Below, in pieces: positions 7,850 to 15,626 of a stretch of 64,000 nt of DNA (the stretch's first letter is position 1; each line of letters starts with the position of its first letter). The stretch comes from G963666895 sp963666895. GTDB lineage: Bacteria > Desulfobacterota > Desulfovibrionia > Desulfovibrionales > Desulfovibrionaceae. The stretch lies in assembly GCA_963666895.2 (NCBI GenBank), contig CAXXNS010000002.1:89578-153577 (forward strand), read 5' to 3'. Under the pieces are notes generated by a model. That model ran no database searches and had not been told where the DNA came from. It saw only the letters and a program-made list of their open reading frames with translations. The position numbers and the translations under genes are program-made.

Positions 7850-8598
7850 TGCAGCTCATGGCCGCCAACTGGAAGATGTTCAAGACCAGAAGCGAGGCCC
7901 GGGCCACGGCCCAGGCCCTGGCCGACACCCTGGGCGCCGCGCCCCAGGGACGAGAGGTGCTGGTCATCCCGCCCTTCACCGCGGTGGCCGAGGTGGCTGC
8001 CGCGTTCCAGGGCAAGCCGGGCTTCCTGTGCGGAGGCCAGAACTTCTACCCGGCTGACAAGGGCGCGTTCACCGGGGAAATCTCCCCGGGCCAGCTCCTG
8101 GATGCGGGGGCCGCCTGCGCCCTGACCGGGCATTCCGAGCGCCGCCACGTGCTGGGCGAATCGGATGAATTCGTAGGTGAGAAAACAAGTTACGGGCTCA
8201 ATAGCGGGCTATCCATCATCCTGTGCATCGGCGAGAAGATCGAGGAGCGCAAAGCCGGCCAACTGCAGGCTGTTTTGGAGCGGCAAATGGCCGCCGGGCT
8301 CAAGGACGTGCCCGACGACGTGGACCCGGCCAGGCTGTCCGTGGCCTACGAGCCTGTCTGGGCCATTGGTACGGGCGAGGTGGCCCAGCCCTCGGACATC
8401 GTGGAGGCCCACGGCCTGGTCCGTTCCTGGCTCAAGGAACGCTTCGGGGGCAAGGCCTTGGAAATCCGCATCCTGTACGGCGGATCGGTCAAGCCGGACA
8501 ACGCTTCCGAGATCATGGGCCTTGACAATGTGGATGGTGTGCTGGTAGGAGGCGCGAGCTTGGAGGCCGAAAGCTTCAGCCGCATCGTGACGGCCTAG
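7846..8598 (+). CDS. tpiA: Triosephosphate isomerase
   Basis: 250 aa TIM-barrel enzyme interconverting dihydroxyacetone phosphate and glyceraldehyde 3-phosphate. Catalytic elements are visible: AANWKM with the active Lys near residue 12, TGHSERR with the electrophilic His, and AYEPVWAIGTG with the catalytic Glu; the phosphate-binding ILYGGSV and VLVGGASL follow. Two ATGs (7846, 7849) are possible; the first shares ATGA with the pgk stop and has AAGGAG upstream inside pgk. Part of the pgk-tpiA-secG run. Confidence 0.96.
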   Translation: MMQLMAANWKMFKTRSEARATAQALADTLGAAPQGREVLVIPPFTAVAEVAAAFQGKPGFLCGGQNFYPADKGAFTGEISPGQLLDAGAACALTGHSERRHVLGESDEFVGEKTSYGLNSGLSIILCIGEKIEERKAGQLQAVLERQMAAGLKDVPDDVDPARLSVAYEPVWAIGTGEVAQPSDIVEAHGLVRSWLKERFGGKALEIRILYGGSVKPDNASEIMGLDNVDGVLVGGASLEAESFSRIVTA

Positions 8599-8640
8599 GC
8601 GCGGCCTTGCAAGCAAGCGAAACCCAAGAGGAAGAACAAC

Positions 8641-8994
8641 GTGGAAACCCTGATCCTGACCGTACACATCATCGCCTGCCTGTTGCTCATCGTGGTCGTG
8701 CTTTTGCAGACCGGGCAAGAGGGTATGGGCGTCATCTTCGGCGGCGGAAGCTCGACCATGTTCGGCGCTTCGGGCGCCGGCGGCCTGCTGGTCAAGGTCA
8801 CGGCCACTTTGTCCGCGGTGTTCCTGCTTTCCTCGCTCCTGTACAACATCCTGAGCTCGCAGGAATCCACGTCGGCCATCAGCGACGAGCTGACCAAGGC
8901 CGCCACCGAAACCGCGCCCGCCGCGGCCACCCCGCCGGAAGGCGTGGAGACCGACGCGGTTCCGGCCGGAGAGCCTGCGGGGAACGCGCAATAA
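8641..8994 (+). CDS. secG: Preprotein translocase subunit SecG
   Basis: 117 aa inner-membrane subunit of the SecYEG channel. Two transmembrane helices (about residues 4-23 and 52-72) flank the conserved loop QTGQEGMGVIFGGGSSTMFG, followed by GAGGLLVKVT. The C-terminal third is an Ala/Pro/Glu-rich tail typical of deltaproteobacterial SecG. Start is GTG at 8641 with GAGGAAG upstream. The gene follows tpiA by 42 bp and ends just before the tRNA. Confidence 0.94.
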   Translation: METLILTVHIIACLLLIVVVLLQTGQEGMGVIFGGGSSTMFGASGAGGLLVKVTATLSAVFLLSSLLYNILSSQESTSAISDELTKAATETAPAAATPPEGVETDAVPAGEPAGNAQ

Positions 8995-9000
8995 CCACTC

Positions 9001-9087
9001 GCCGAGGTGGTGGAACTGGTAGACACGCTATCTTGAGGGGGTAGTGGGAGAAATCCCGTGGGGGTTCGAGTCCCCCCCTCGGCACCA
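9001..9087 (+). tRNA. tRNA-Leu (anticodon GAG)
   Basis: Class II tRNA with encoded CCA. The acceptor stem GCCGAGG pairs with CCTCGGC, discriminator A, CCA at 9085-9087. The anticodon stem CTATC/GGTAG closes the loop TTGAGGG, giving anticodon GAG for CUC/CUU. A long variable arm (TGGGAGAAATCCCGTG) fits leucine. The T arm has GGTTCGAGTCC. The 3' end is the integration site of the adjacent element and is kept intact on this side. Confidence 0.96.
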
Positions 9088-9088
9088 T
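9071..9088 (+). repeat. attL, direct repeat at the tRNA-Leu 3' end
   Basis: tccccccctcggcaccat, identical to 15627-15644. It covers the 3' T-arm strand, acceptor strand and CCA of tRNA-Leu, the usual crossover site for tRNA-targeting tyrosine integrases. Allowing one mismatch, the match extends three bases further 5'. Confidence 0.92.
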
Positions 9089-9097
9089 ACAGAGCGC

Positions 9098-9141
9098 AAG
9101 CCCTTGGAATCACGTAAGTGACCCAAGGGCTTCTTCTTTTT
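9098..9141 (+). terminator. Rho-independent terminator after tRNA-Leu, inside the element
   Basis: Stem AAGCCCTTGG (9098-9107) with CCAAGGGCTT (9123-9132), then a T-rich tract. It lies inside the element, so it probably terminates the tRNA transcript in place of the host terminator displaced to 15653. Confidence 0.8.
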
Positions 9142-9152
9142 GCCTTCCCAAC

Positions 9153-9174
9153 TGGTACACCGAGGTGGTACACC
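9153..9174 (+). repeat. Left integrase arm-type sites (two TGGTACACC copies)
   Basis: TGGTACACC occurs at 9153-9161 and 9166-9174 and again once at the right end (15555-15563). The first left copy lies 65 bp inside attL and the right copy 64 bp inside attR, a symmetry expected of integrase arm-binding sites. Function is inferred from position. Confidence 0.55.
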
Positions 9175-9190
9175 GGAGGGCATGAAGGAC

Positions 9191-10840
9191 ATGGCAAAGT
9201 ATCCCCGACTTCACCACAGGGGCAGCCGCTACTACATCCGGGTAAAAGTGCCCATGGACCTCCAGGCCCACCTGGGCAAGCGGGAGATCAAGTACAGCCT
9301 GGGCACGAGCAACTACCGGGAGGCCGTGGAACGCCTCGGGGTGGAGTCCCTGAAGGTGGACCAGGAGCTTGCCCAGGCCAGACGCAGGGTCGAGGCCAAG
9401 CCTGTTGACGACTTGAGCGAGACCGAGATGGAGCGGCTTGCGGCCATCGTCTACCACGATCAGCTACAGGAGGACGATGAGAGGCGGCGTGGTGGGCTGA
9501 TGGGGACCAAGTATTCGGAATACGAGGAATTACTCCTCACCCTGGAGCTAGAGTACGCGAAGCGGTGCGGCCAGAATGACACCTGGAGCATCGCGCCATA
9601 CACCACCGAACTCTTGGCCGACCACGGCATTACCCTGGACCAGAACAGCCAAGCCTTCCACGTCCTCGCCAAGAAGCTGCTGGAGGCACTGGTGCGGGCC
9701 AACAAGGCCATGCGGGAGCGGCTCACCGGGGAGGTGGTCCCGACCCCTCCAGTCCCACCACGGCCCGCGACATCTAATACCGTCGGCACTGGCTACAGTA
9801 TTCAAGGCCCCACCATCCTCCAGGTGTTCGAGATGTGGGCCACCGAGCATAAGGCCGGGGGCGGGCCACAGAAGACCACCGTTGACTACGGGCTTCAGAT
9901 CCGGCGGTTCGCTGAACTCCATGGGGACATGCCCGTTGCCGAGATCACCAAGGCCCACGTGCGCGACTTCAAGGACGCCATGCTCCGGCTTCCGGTGCGA
10001 AGGGGCAAGCGGTGGGACGGCCTGACGGTACCCCAGGTGCTGGAGAGGACGGGAGATGACCAGACCCTCCAATGCCTGTCCCCCATGACGGTCAATGGCA
10101 AGTGCCTCGGTGCGATAGGGGCGGTCCTGGGCTGGGCAGAGGACAACGACTACATCCCCCACAACCCAGCCTCCGGGGTCAAGGTGAAGGGGGCCAAGGT
10201 CACAGCCGACCCGCGCCTTTCATACTCCATCGACGACCTGAACATGATCTTCCGGTTCCCCATCTTCACCCAGGGAGAACGTCCCAAGGGCGGGGCAGGG
10301 GAGGCGGCGAAGTGGCTGCCGTTGCTGGCCCTGTTCACCGGGGCGAGGCTGGAGGAACTGGGGCAACTCACCACTGACGACCTTAAGGAGGAGCGCGGCG
10401 TCCGCTACCTGGACCTGACCAGCATCGTGGAGGGCAAGCGCAGGAAGACCGAGTCCTCCAAGCGGCGTGTCCCGATCCACCCTGAACTGGTCCGGCTCGG
10501 GTTCCTCCGGTACGTGGAAGGGATCGGGGAAGGGCGGGTATTCCCTGAACTGGTCTGGTCCGAGGAGAAGTGGACCGGACGCTGGTCCAAGTGGTGGGGC
10601 CGCTACGCCAGGAAGCACGGCCTCACTGATCCGCGCAAGGTCTTCCACTCATTCCGGCACACCATCAAGGACGCATTCAGGGAGGCCGGGGTAGAGGAGC
10701 AGGTGGGCGATGCCATCACCGGCCATGCCCCGAAGACCGAAGGCCGGAAGTACGGAAGCTCCCAGTACCCCCTTGCCCAGCTTGCCGAGGGCATCAAGAA
10801 GGTGGAGTACCCTGGCCTGGACCTGTCCCATCTTAAGTAG
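9191..10840 (+). CDS. Tyrosine-type site-specific integrase
   Basis: 549 aa integrase of the island. The N-terminal region (YPRLHHRGSRYYIRVKVP and the following SLGTSNYREA) resembles DUF6538 found in front of phage-like integrases; a SAM-like core-binding domain lies around 205-330. The catalytic domain has R386 (TGARLEEL), H486 and R489 (HSFRHT), H512 (TGHAP) and the nucleophile Y521 (RKYG), so it looks active. The frame is open from a TTG at 9140; ATG 9182 and 9191 are candidates, and 9191 is chosen because GGAGGG is 10 bp ahead. Adjacent to attL. The 3' end overlaps the convergent zinc-ribbon gene by 8 bp. Confidence 0.93.
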   Translation: MAKYPRLHHRGSRYYIRVKVPMDLQAHLGKREIKYSLGTSNYREAVERLGVESLKVDQELAQARRRVEAKPVDDLSETEMERLAAIVYHDQLQEDDERRRGGLMGTKYSEYEELLLTLELEYAKRCGQNDTWSIAPYTTELLADHGITLDQNSQAFHVLAKKLLEALVRANKAMRERLTGEVVPTPPVPPRPATSNTVGTGYSIQGPTILQVFEMWATEHKAGGGPQKTTVDYGLQIRRFAELHGDMPVAEITKAHVRDFKDAMLRLPVRRGKRWDGLTVPQVLERTGDDQTLQCLSPMTVNGKCLGAIGAVLGWAEDNDYIPHNPASGVKVKGAKVTADPRLSYSIDDLNMIFRFPIFTQGERPKGGAGEAAKWLPLLALFTGARLEELGQLTTDDLKEERGVRYLDLTSIVEGKRRKTESSKRRVPIHPELVRLGFLRYVEGIGEGRVFPELVWSEEKWTGRWSKWWGRYARKHGLTDPRKVFHSFRHTIKDAFREAGVEEQVGDAITGHAPKTEGRKYGSSQYPLAQLAEGIKKVEYPGLDLSHLK

Positions 10841-11432
10841 AGCCTTTGTCATCTATGAGGTGGATTCGAATTCCCTTTGGTGCCTGGGGCGATCGAAACT
10901 CATATTCAACGCCTTCGGATGTGGTGCCCTTTGATATCAAGATCGGTTTATTGTCTTTTTGGGGTTGTTCTATCGGATGTTGAAGGTGATAGTGGTGGTG
11001 TATCTCTGTACTACCTGGTTTAGAACATTGCGAGAGTAGGGCCGATATCACCATTAATATTAGGGTTAGGAATGCATAGATTTCTGATCTTGTCTGCGGA
11101 ATCAGCTTGGTCAGGGCACCCAAGTGAGGGACGGATTCATTAATCTTTTCGACTAATTGATCGCGGTTGACATCCTCTGAATTCTGCGCTTGTTGAAATA
11201 TTAATTGAAGGCGCTGAAGCACCAATACGGTTGCTTCAGGACCAGCAAGCAGCTTCAGCCCAGCCTCGACAACACTCCACTTCCCATCGAGGATATTCGC
11301 AAACCCGCCACAATTAGGGCACGTTTGAACGTTGCCCTTCATAACACCTGTTGCATTCGGTCCCAATGCAATTGCACTCGGAAAGAGCAAGCCACAGTGT
11401 TTGCAATGGGCAGGAATCCGTTCTGTTTTCAT
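10833..11432 (-). CDS. Unrecognised zinc-ribbon membrane protein
   Basis: 199 aa, no family recognised. Residues 10-41 form a CxxC...CxxC zinc ribbon (C10, C13, C38, C41); 60-110 is predicted helical; 117-135 is one transmembrane helix (YAFLTLILMVISALLS); the rest is a polar tail with a His-rich HHHYH stretch. The layout suggests a cytosolic zinc domain anchored in the membrane. Base composition is clearly more AT-rich than the neighbouring integrase gene, suggesting separate origin. It is alone on its strand and overlaps the integrase 3' end. The ATG lacks a strong binding site. Confidence 0.7.
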   Translation of the reverse strand: MKTERIPAHCKHCGLLFPSAIALGPNATGVMKGNVQTCPNCGGFANILDGKWSVVEAGLKLLAGPEATVLVLQRLQLIFQQAQNSEDVNRDQLVEKINESVPHLGALTKLIPQTRSEIYAFLTLILMVISALLSQCSKPGSTEIHHHYHLQHPIEQPQKDNKPILISKGTTSEGVEYEFRSPQAPKGIRIHLIDDKGST

Positions 11433-11710
11433 CTATGCCTCGCGTTCCATATTTAATCTTAAATAACGTCTTTGTTCTGAATGGACAAGCTGCCATTGTC
11501 TGTTTGCTCTAGCCGTAAAAAAATCAATAACTTCGGAAAATAAGCTGTCCTCAAATATAAGGCCCACTACCAAGAGGAGCAACGGCCTGAATAAAGGTTG
11601 CACTCCCAAGAGAAGCGGATGGGGACCGCTTTACGTACACAGACACATCCGGCTGGGGCAGGGCACGGAGAGGTGCCCGGATCATCAACCACAACCATCC
11701 GAGGGACCAC

Positions 11711-12472
11711 ATGAACGACGAACAAGAAGCCCGGACCAAGCTGGTCCAGGTGAAGGACATCCAACGCAACCCCGACTACCAGATCAGGGGCAAGCTCGAC
11801 CGGGGCACGATCCACCGGTACGCCACAGCCTACAAACAGGGGAGCGAGTTGCCCCCGATCACTGTGGCGAAGGTGGGCCAGGGGCTGCTGCTGGTGGACG
11901 GCTGGCACCGCCTCTACGCCATGGCGAGCCTTGGTTGGAACGCCGTAGAGGTGGAGATCATCGAGACCACGGAGCGGGATGCCCTGTGGCTGGCGGCAAG
12001 CGCCAACCTCAACCACGGCCTACCACTCAAGAGCAGGGAGTACCGAAAGGCCTTCAAGGCCTACATCCGGGCAGGACAGAACAGACTCCCAGGTGGGCGG
12101 CTCAAGTCCTACCGGGACATCGCTACGGACCTTGGTGGGCACAAGTCCCATGGCACCATTCGCAACTGGATGAGACGGGACTTTCCCCGGACCTTTGAGA
12201 GGATGGGCGGGAATGAGGAGGCCCACGGAGGCAAGGGACTGCCCGAAAAGGAGGAGGCACCGACCATGAAGGAAGCAGCAGAAGAATACCTGGACATGGC
12301 CTACGCCGCCATCCGGTCCATCAAGAGCGAGGAAGAGCGGACCGCCATAGCGGACCGGCTAGGCAAGATGGCAACGGACATCTGGGATGGAAAGCTACAG
12401 GAGCCTGAACAGCTTGACTCCTGGGATCACTTCAGCGGGTCAGGGGAAGCCCTGGTCACCGCCGATTTTTAA
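11711..12472 (+). CDS. ParB/Srx-fold N-terminal domain protein
   Basis: 253 aa. Residues 10-85 match the ParB-like N-terminal fold: LVQVKDIQRNPDYQIRGKLD, then LPPITVAKVGQGLLLVDGWHRLYAMASLGW with the DGWHR motif (63-67). Residues 130-157 (SYRDIATDLGGHKSHGTIRNWM) look like a helix-turn-helix. The tail is acidic. There is no ParA partner and no visible parS cluster, so it is more likely an element-specific regulator or nuclease-like protein than a partition protein. ATG at 11711 has GAGGGA eight bases upstream. GC-rich like the host. Confidence 0.8.
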   Translation: MNDEQEARTKLVQVKDIQRNPDYQIRGKLDRGTIHRYATAYKQGSELPPITVAKVGQGLLLVDGWHRLYAMASLGWNAVEVEIIETTERDALWLAASANLNHGLPLKSREYRKAFKAYIRAGQNRLPGGRLKSYRDIATDLGGHKSHGTIRNWMRRDFPRTFERMGGNEEAHGGKGLPEKEEAPTMKEAAEEYLDMAYAAIRSIKSEEERTAIADRLGKMATDIWDGKLQEPEQLDSWDHFSGSGEALVTADF

Positions 12473-12987
12473 GCCGTGATTCTAGTTGGTTGCGCCGAAT
12501 CTGTTCAAATTGAACAGTAGAAGTAACAAGATTCCACGGCAACACACGCCACGTCTGGCTTCCCAGCCTTCTCCCGAGCAATTTGTACATCATTCACAGC
12601 CGCCATTGCGGCAGTGTGTTTCCTCTCCTCCCAGGTGGGCGGCGGTCTTCCCTCGGCTGCCGTCCACCGTGGAGGGGTGGGCTGTTTTCGGTCTACAAAT
12701 GCGAGTGGTTATATCGCTACAAGGAGGATCGAATTTCCCCCCGTGGCCCCGTCCATCTGTCCTGGGCAGACAATGCCACCGGACGGGAGGCTATGGACCG
12801 GGCCGGATCATCTAAATATGGTTCCATCCTGGGCATGTCTCACAAGGTACACCTTGGGCAACACGGGGGAGACCGACTGCAAGGCCCTGTTCTCCGTGTC
12901 TCACAACCTCATGAATGAATTTCTTGACACGTCTTCCCAGAAGGTCTAGACCTTGTGCAACTCAACCCGCACAGGAGGACACGAGAC
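12473..12987 (+). other. Gene-free 515 bp upstream of the serine recombinase
   Basis: No convincing coding region. It contains tgtctcacaa twice (12836-12845 and 12897-12906, 61 bp apart), an interrupted palindrome CAAGGTACACCTTG at 12843-12856 that shares GGTACACC with the arm sites, and a promoter-like TTGACA at 12924 followed by a 14-bp palindrome. It could hold recombination (res-like) subsites for the downstream serine recombinase; this is inference. Confidence 0.4.
12941..12954. promoter_or_regulatory. 14-bp perfect palindrome before the serine recombinase gene
   Basis: AAGGTCTAGACCTT lies 34 bp before the ATG and just downstream of TTGACA (12924-12929), so it would overlap the -10 position of a promoter. 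It is a candidate autoregulatory or recombination site. Confidence 0.45.
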
Positions 12988-13533
12988 ATGACCAACATCG
13001 GCTACATCCGCGTCAGCAGCCTGGACCAGAACACCGACCGCCAGCTTGACGGCGTGGCCCTGGACGAGACCTTCACCGAGAAGGCCAGCGCGGCCACCAC
13101 GAAGCGGCCCAAGCTGGAGGAGTGCCTTCGCTACGTGAGGAAGGGCGACACCTTGCACGTCCATTCCATCGACCGTCTGGCCCGCAACCTGGAAGACCTC
13201 CTGTCCCTGCTCAAGGCCCTGACCGGCAAGGGCGTGGCCGTGCAGTTCCACAAGGAGCGGCTGACCTTCACCGGAGAGGACAACCCCTTCCAGACGCTGC
13301 AACTCCAGATCATCGGAGCCGTGGCCCAGTTCGAGCGGGCCATCATCAAGGAGCGGCAGCGCGAGGGCATCGCCAAGGCCCAGGCCAAGGGCAAGCACTG
13401 CGGCAGGACGGCCAAGCTCACGCCGGGACAGGTGGATGAGATCAAGGCAAGGGTGGAGGCTGGGGAGGAAAAGAAGGCCCTGGCCCAGGAATACGGGGTC
13501 AGCCGCCAGACGCTCTACCGGGCCATCGGGTAA
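12988..13533 (+). CDS. Serine recombinase, resolvase/invertase family
   Basis: 181 aa. The N-terminal catalytic domain has YIRVSSLDQNT with the nucleophilic Ser at residue 10, then HSIDRLARNLEDL and AQFERAIIKERQREGIAKA (E-helix region); the C-terminus is a Hin-type helix-turn-helix (LAQEYGVSRQTLYRAI). Length and order are those of small resolvases and invertases. ATG 12988 has AGGAGGA nine bases upstream. It may resolve or invert DNA in the element; no obvious inverted pair of sites around a promoter was found. Confidence 0.92.
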   Translation: MTNIGYIRVSSLDQNTDRQLDGVALDETFTEKASAATTKRPKLEECLRYVRKGDTLHVHSIDRLARNLEDLLSLLKALTGKGVAVQFHKERLTFTGEDNPFQTLQLQIIGAVAQFERAIIKERQREGIAKAQAKGKHCGRTAKLTPGQVDEIKARVEAGEEKKALAQEYGVSRQTLYRAIG

Positions 13534-13625
13534 GGTGGGTTAGATTGTGTGTCTTTTCCTCTTGGAGGGGATCAGTTTTTTTTCAAGGCAACTTGTACGG
13601 AGGCCACTTGTTGAAGGGCGTATCC

Positions 13626-14075
13626 CTATGTTCCTTCGCGTTCTTCTATCTCATCTTCTATCTCATCAAGTTCCTCTTCCAACCAGTCAGCGGCTTCGTT
13701 GAGCAACAGAAGGCCGTCCTCGCCGTCCTTCATGATGATCGAGACCTCAATGTGTTCATCATGCTCCCCGTGACTTTTCCAACTGAAATCCGGCAGTCCC
13801 TCACCTTCCTTGAGGAGATCGTTTCTGGTTGGATTGATGAATGCTGTAAACCAAGTATCCTCATCTGAATCATCTTTCCATTCCTCCCAATGCTCCGCAA
13901 TGATTTCTGCGGCGATGGGGCTTGTTTTAGCGTCCTTGTTGTGCAGGACGTTTCCAACACTTCGGAGATCGGTAACAGCAGCTACCCAAAGGGCCTCCCA
14001 GTCATATGGGTTCCCAGCCTCCAACGATTCGATGGCTCGCCGCGCCCTTGCAAGAACATCACGCGCTTTCAACAT
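13626..14075 (-). CDS. Acidic hypothetical protein, cargo operon gene 2
   Basis: 149 aa, not recognised with confidence. It is strongly acidic at the C-terminus (ADWLEEELDEIEDEIEER), likely helical, with a tryptophan-rich centre (EHWEEWKDDSDEDTWFTAF). The N-terminal half has LRSVGNVLHNKDAKTSPI followed by NPTRNDLLKEG, a layout I have seen in uncharacterised proteobacterial proteins but cannot name. No signal or membrane segment. It starts 26 bp after the stop of the coiled-coil membrane gene on the same strand, so the two are probably cotranscribed. AT-richer than the host genes. Confidence 0.7.
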   Translation of the reverse strand: MLKARDVLARARRAIESLEAGNPYDWEALWVAAVTDLRSVGNVLHNKDAKTSPIAAEIIAEHWEEWKDDSDEDTWFTAFINPTRNDLLKEGEGLPDFSWKSHGEHDEHIEVSIIMKDGEDGLLLLNEAADWLEEELDEIEDEIEEREGT

Positions 14076-14101
14076 GCTACATCACACTGCCGTTGCTGAT
14101 T

Positions 14102-15442
14102 TTAGTCCATTTCTGTCTTGCCCATTTTCTTTGCGGCCTTGCGGTCGATCTCAGCTTCAACATTGCCCAACTTGCAGCGCACATTGGACGCAGAACCAAA
14201 GAGAGCCGAAGCCACCACGTCGGCCGCGTTCTTTTTATCACTTTTTGTAGTCCCATCCGCCACGTACAATTCTCTGCTCAAGGCCTCAAGCATCTCTGGA
14301 GGAATTTCGGTATCCGTCACTCCATACCACTCAAGAGCAAATTCACTGAGCCAAGTGGCACGGTCCATGTCTAGTATTTGCCGCTTGTTGCGAAATTCTT
14401 CGGCAGCATGTCGCTCAAACCAGTCCATGTTCCAACGTAGATAATAGATGAGCGAGGTGAAGAACACGACACCAGCAATTGCAACGCGTGCAATGAGCAC
14501 GATCTTGGTCCATGGGTCAGTGGTTTCCTCTTTTACCAACAACCACAGAAAAATTCCGAACGCCACAAGAGCACCGAAAATGACAAACAGAAACAGTTTG
14601 TGTACAGGTCTTCTTTTGGCTTGTGTTCCTTTGGTCAGGATGAACTCGTCTTCTCTGTGCTTCAACTCCTCGCGGATTTGGATCCTGGTCTTTCGCCTTT
14701 CATCCGTGTTGTTTAGCGCTTCAAGTTTATTCTCCCAGTCTTCAAGTTTCTTCTTCGTTTCTTGCCTTGTGCGCTCCCACTCATCATACTCCTCTTGTTG
14801 GGCCTTCATCCTTTGTTTGTGTTCTTCTTCAAGAACACGTGACTTCAGGATCAATTGTTCTTCCAGCTCGGCTTGCCTTTGTTGGTAGTTCTCCTGTTGC
14901 TTGGCTTCAAATTCTTGGAGCCGTTCAAAAAAATTGTCCGCTACTCCCTCAAGACGAGTCAATTCTTGTTCGCGCGATTTGTAGTGTGATTTAAGATCAG
15001 GACCCAGAATCTGATTTGTTCCTTCTGCACCGTCTACAGCACCAAGTCCTTTTCGGACCAAAGACACAAACAATGAAATGCGTTCTTTCCATTTGTCCTC
15101 TGGGTCAACACCGATACCACTAAATTGAAACGTGGCTTTCGGAGCAGTTTTGTTGTCGGTTGACAGGGGATTGGAATATACGAAATGCCCTTCATTAGGT
15201 TCAGCAAAGGCAATTCTAACCAATCGCAATAATGAACTGGAATTATTTTGAATAATGCCCTTTAGTGGCCTCGTCCCACTAAACTCATTCAGGGCAAAAG
15301 GGTGCTCTTCAGTGATATGCCTAAACCCGCAGTTGATGCTCTTCGGCTTCAGTTTAGCCCTTTCAATTGCCTCTTGAATGGTTTTTAGAACCTTGACATC
15401 TGGCTGTGGCAAAACGTGACATGTGTAGTCGGCATATTGCAT
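14102..15442 (-). CDS. Coiled-coil two-helix membrane protein, cargo operon gene 1
   Basis: 446 aa, no known family recognised. Order: a mixed N-terminal domain (1-150) with FRHITEEHPFALNEF; a long charged coiled coil (about 155-265, Glu/Gln/Arg/Lys-rich); two transmembrane helices (about 283-303 and 313-334) joined by a short loop; then a soluble C-terminal domain (340-446). Both soluble parts are predicted on the same, probably cytosolic, side. The coiled coil suggests oligomerisation or a sensing stalk. First gene of an operon with the acidic protein. AT-rich relative to the chromosome. It lies next to attR, a usual place for cargo. Function unknown. Confidence 0.75.
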   Translation of the reverse strand: MQYADYTCHVLPQPDVKVLKTIQEAIERAKLKPKSINCGFRHITEEHPFALNEFSGTRPLKGIIQNNSSSLLRLVRIAFAEPNEGHFVYSNPLSTDNKTAPKATFQFSGIGVDPEDKWKERISLFVSLVRKGLGAVDGAEGTNQILGPDLKSHYKSREQELTRLEGVADNFFERLQEFEAKQQENYQQRQAELEEQLILKSRVLEEEHKQRMKAQQEEYDEWERTRQETKKKLEDWENKLEALNNTDERRKTRIQIREELKHREDEFILTKGTQAKRRPVHKLFLFVIFGALVAFGIFLWLLVKEETTDPWTKIVLIARVAIAGVVFFTSLIYYLRWNMDWFERHAAEEFRNKRQILDMDRATWLSEFALEWYGVTDTEIPPEMLEALSRELYVADGTTKSDKKNAADVVASALFGSASNVRCKLGNVEAEIDRKAAKKMGKTEMD

Positions 15443-15554
15443 ATCAGTCCCTTTGTTTTTGGTTCAAATGGGGAATACCAGTTTTGCGAACCGAAGTCAC
15501 GAACCCAGGAGTAAGGGGAGGTTATATTGTTACTTGCCAACTGCTACCCCAAAC

Positions 15555-15563
15555 TGGTACACC
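15555..15563 (+). repeat. Right integrase arm-type site
   Basis: TGGTACACC within aaactggtacaccaagg, matching the left-end copies in the same orientation. It lies 64 bp inside attR. Confidence 0.5.
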
Positions 15564-15626
15564 AAGGCTCACAACCGAAGGCAAAAAGCCAAATGATTTC
15601 AAGGTATGAGGCGGGAGATGCGGGAA

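Noticed and set aside
12955..12987. Longer upstream start for the serine recombinase
   Set aside because: The catalytic domain begins right at ATG 12988, which has AGGAGGA at good spacing; the extra residues upstream are not part of the family.
13545..13868. A 107-codon plus-strand frame after the serine recombinase
   Set aside because: It runs opposite the acidic protein gene, starts without a binding site and has a hydrophobic, antisense-like composition.
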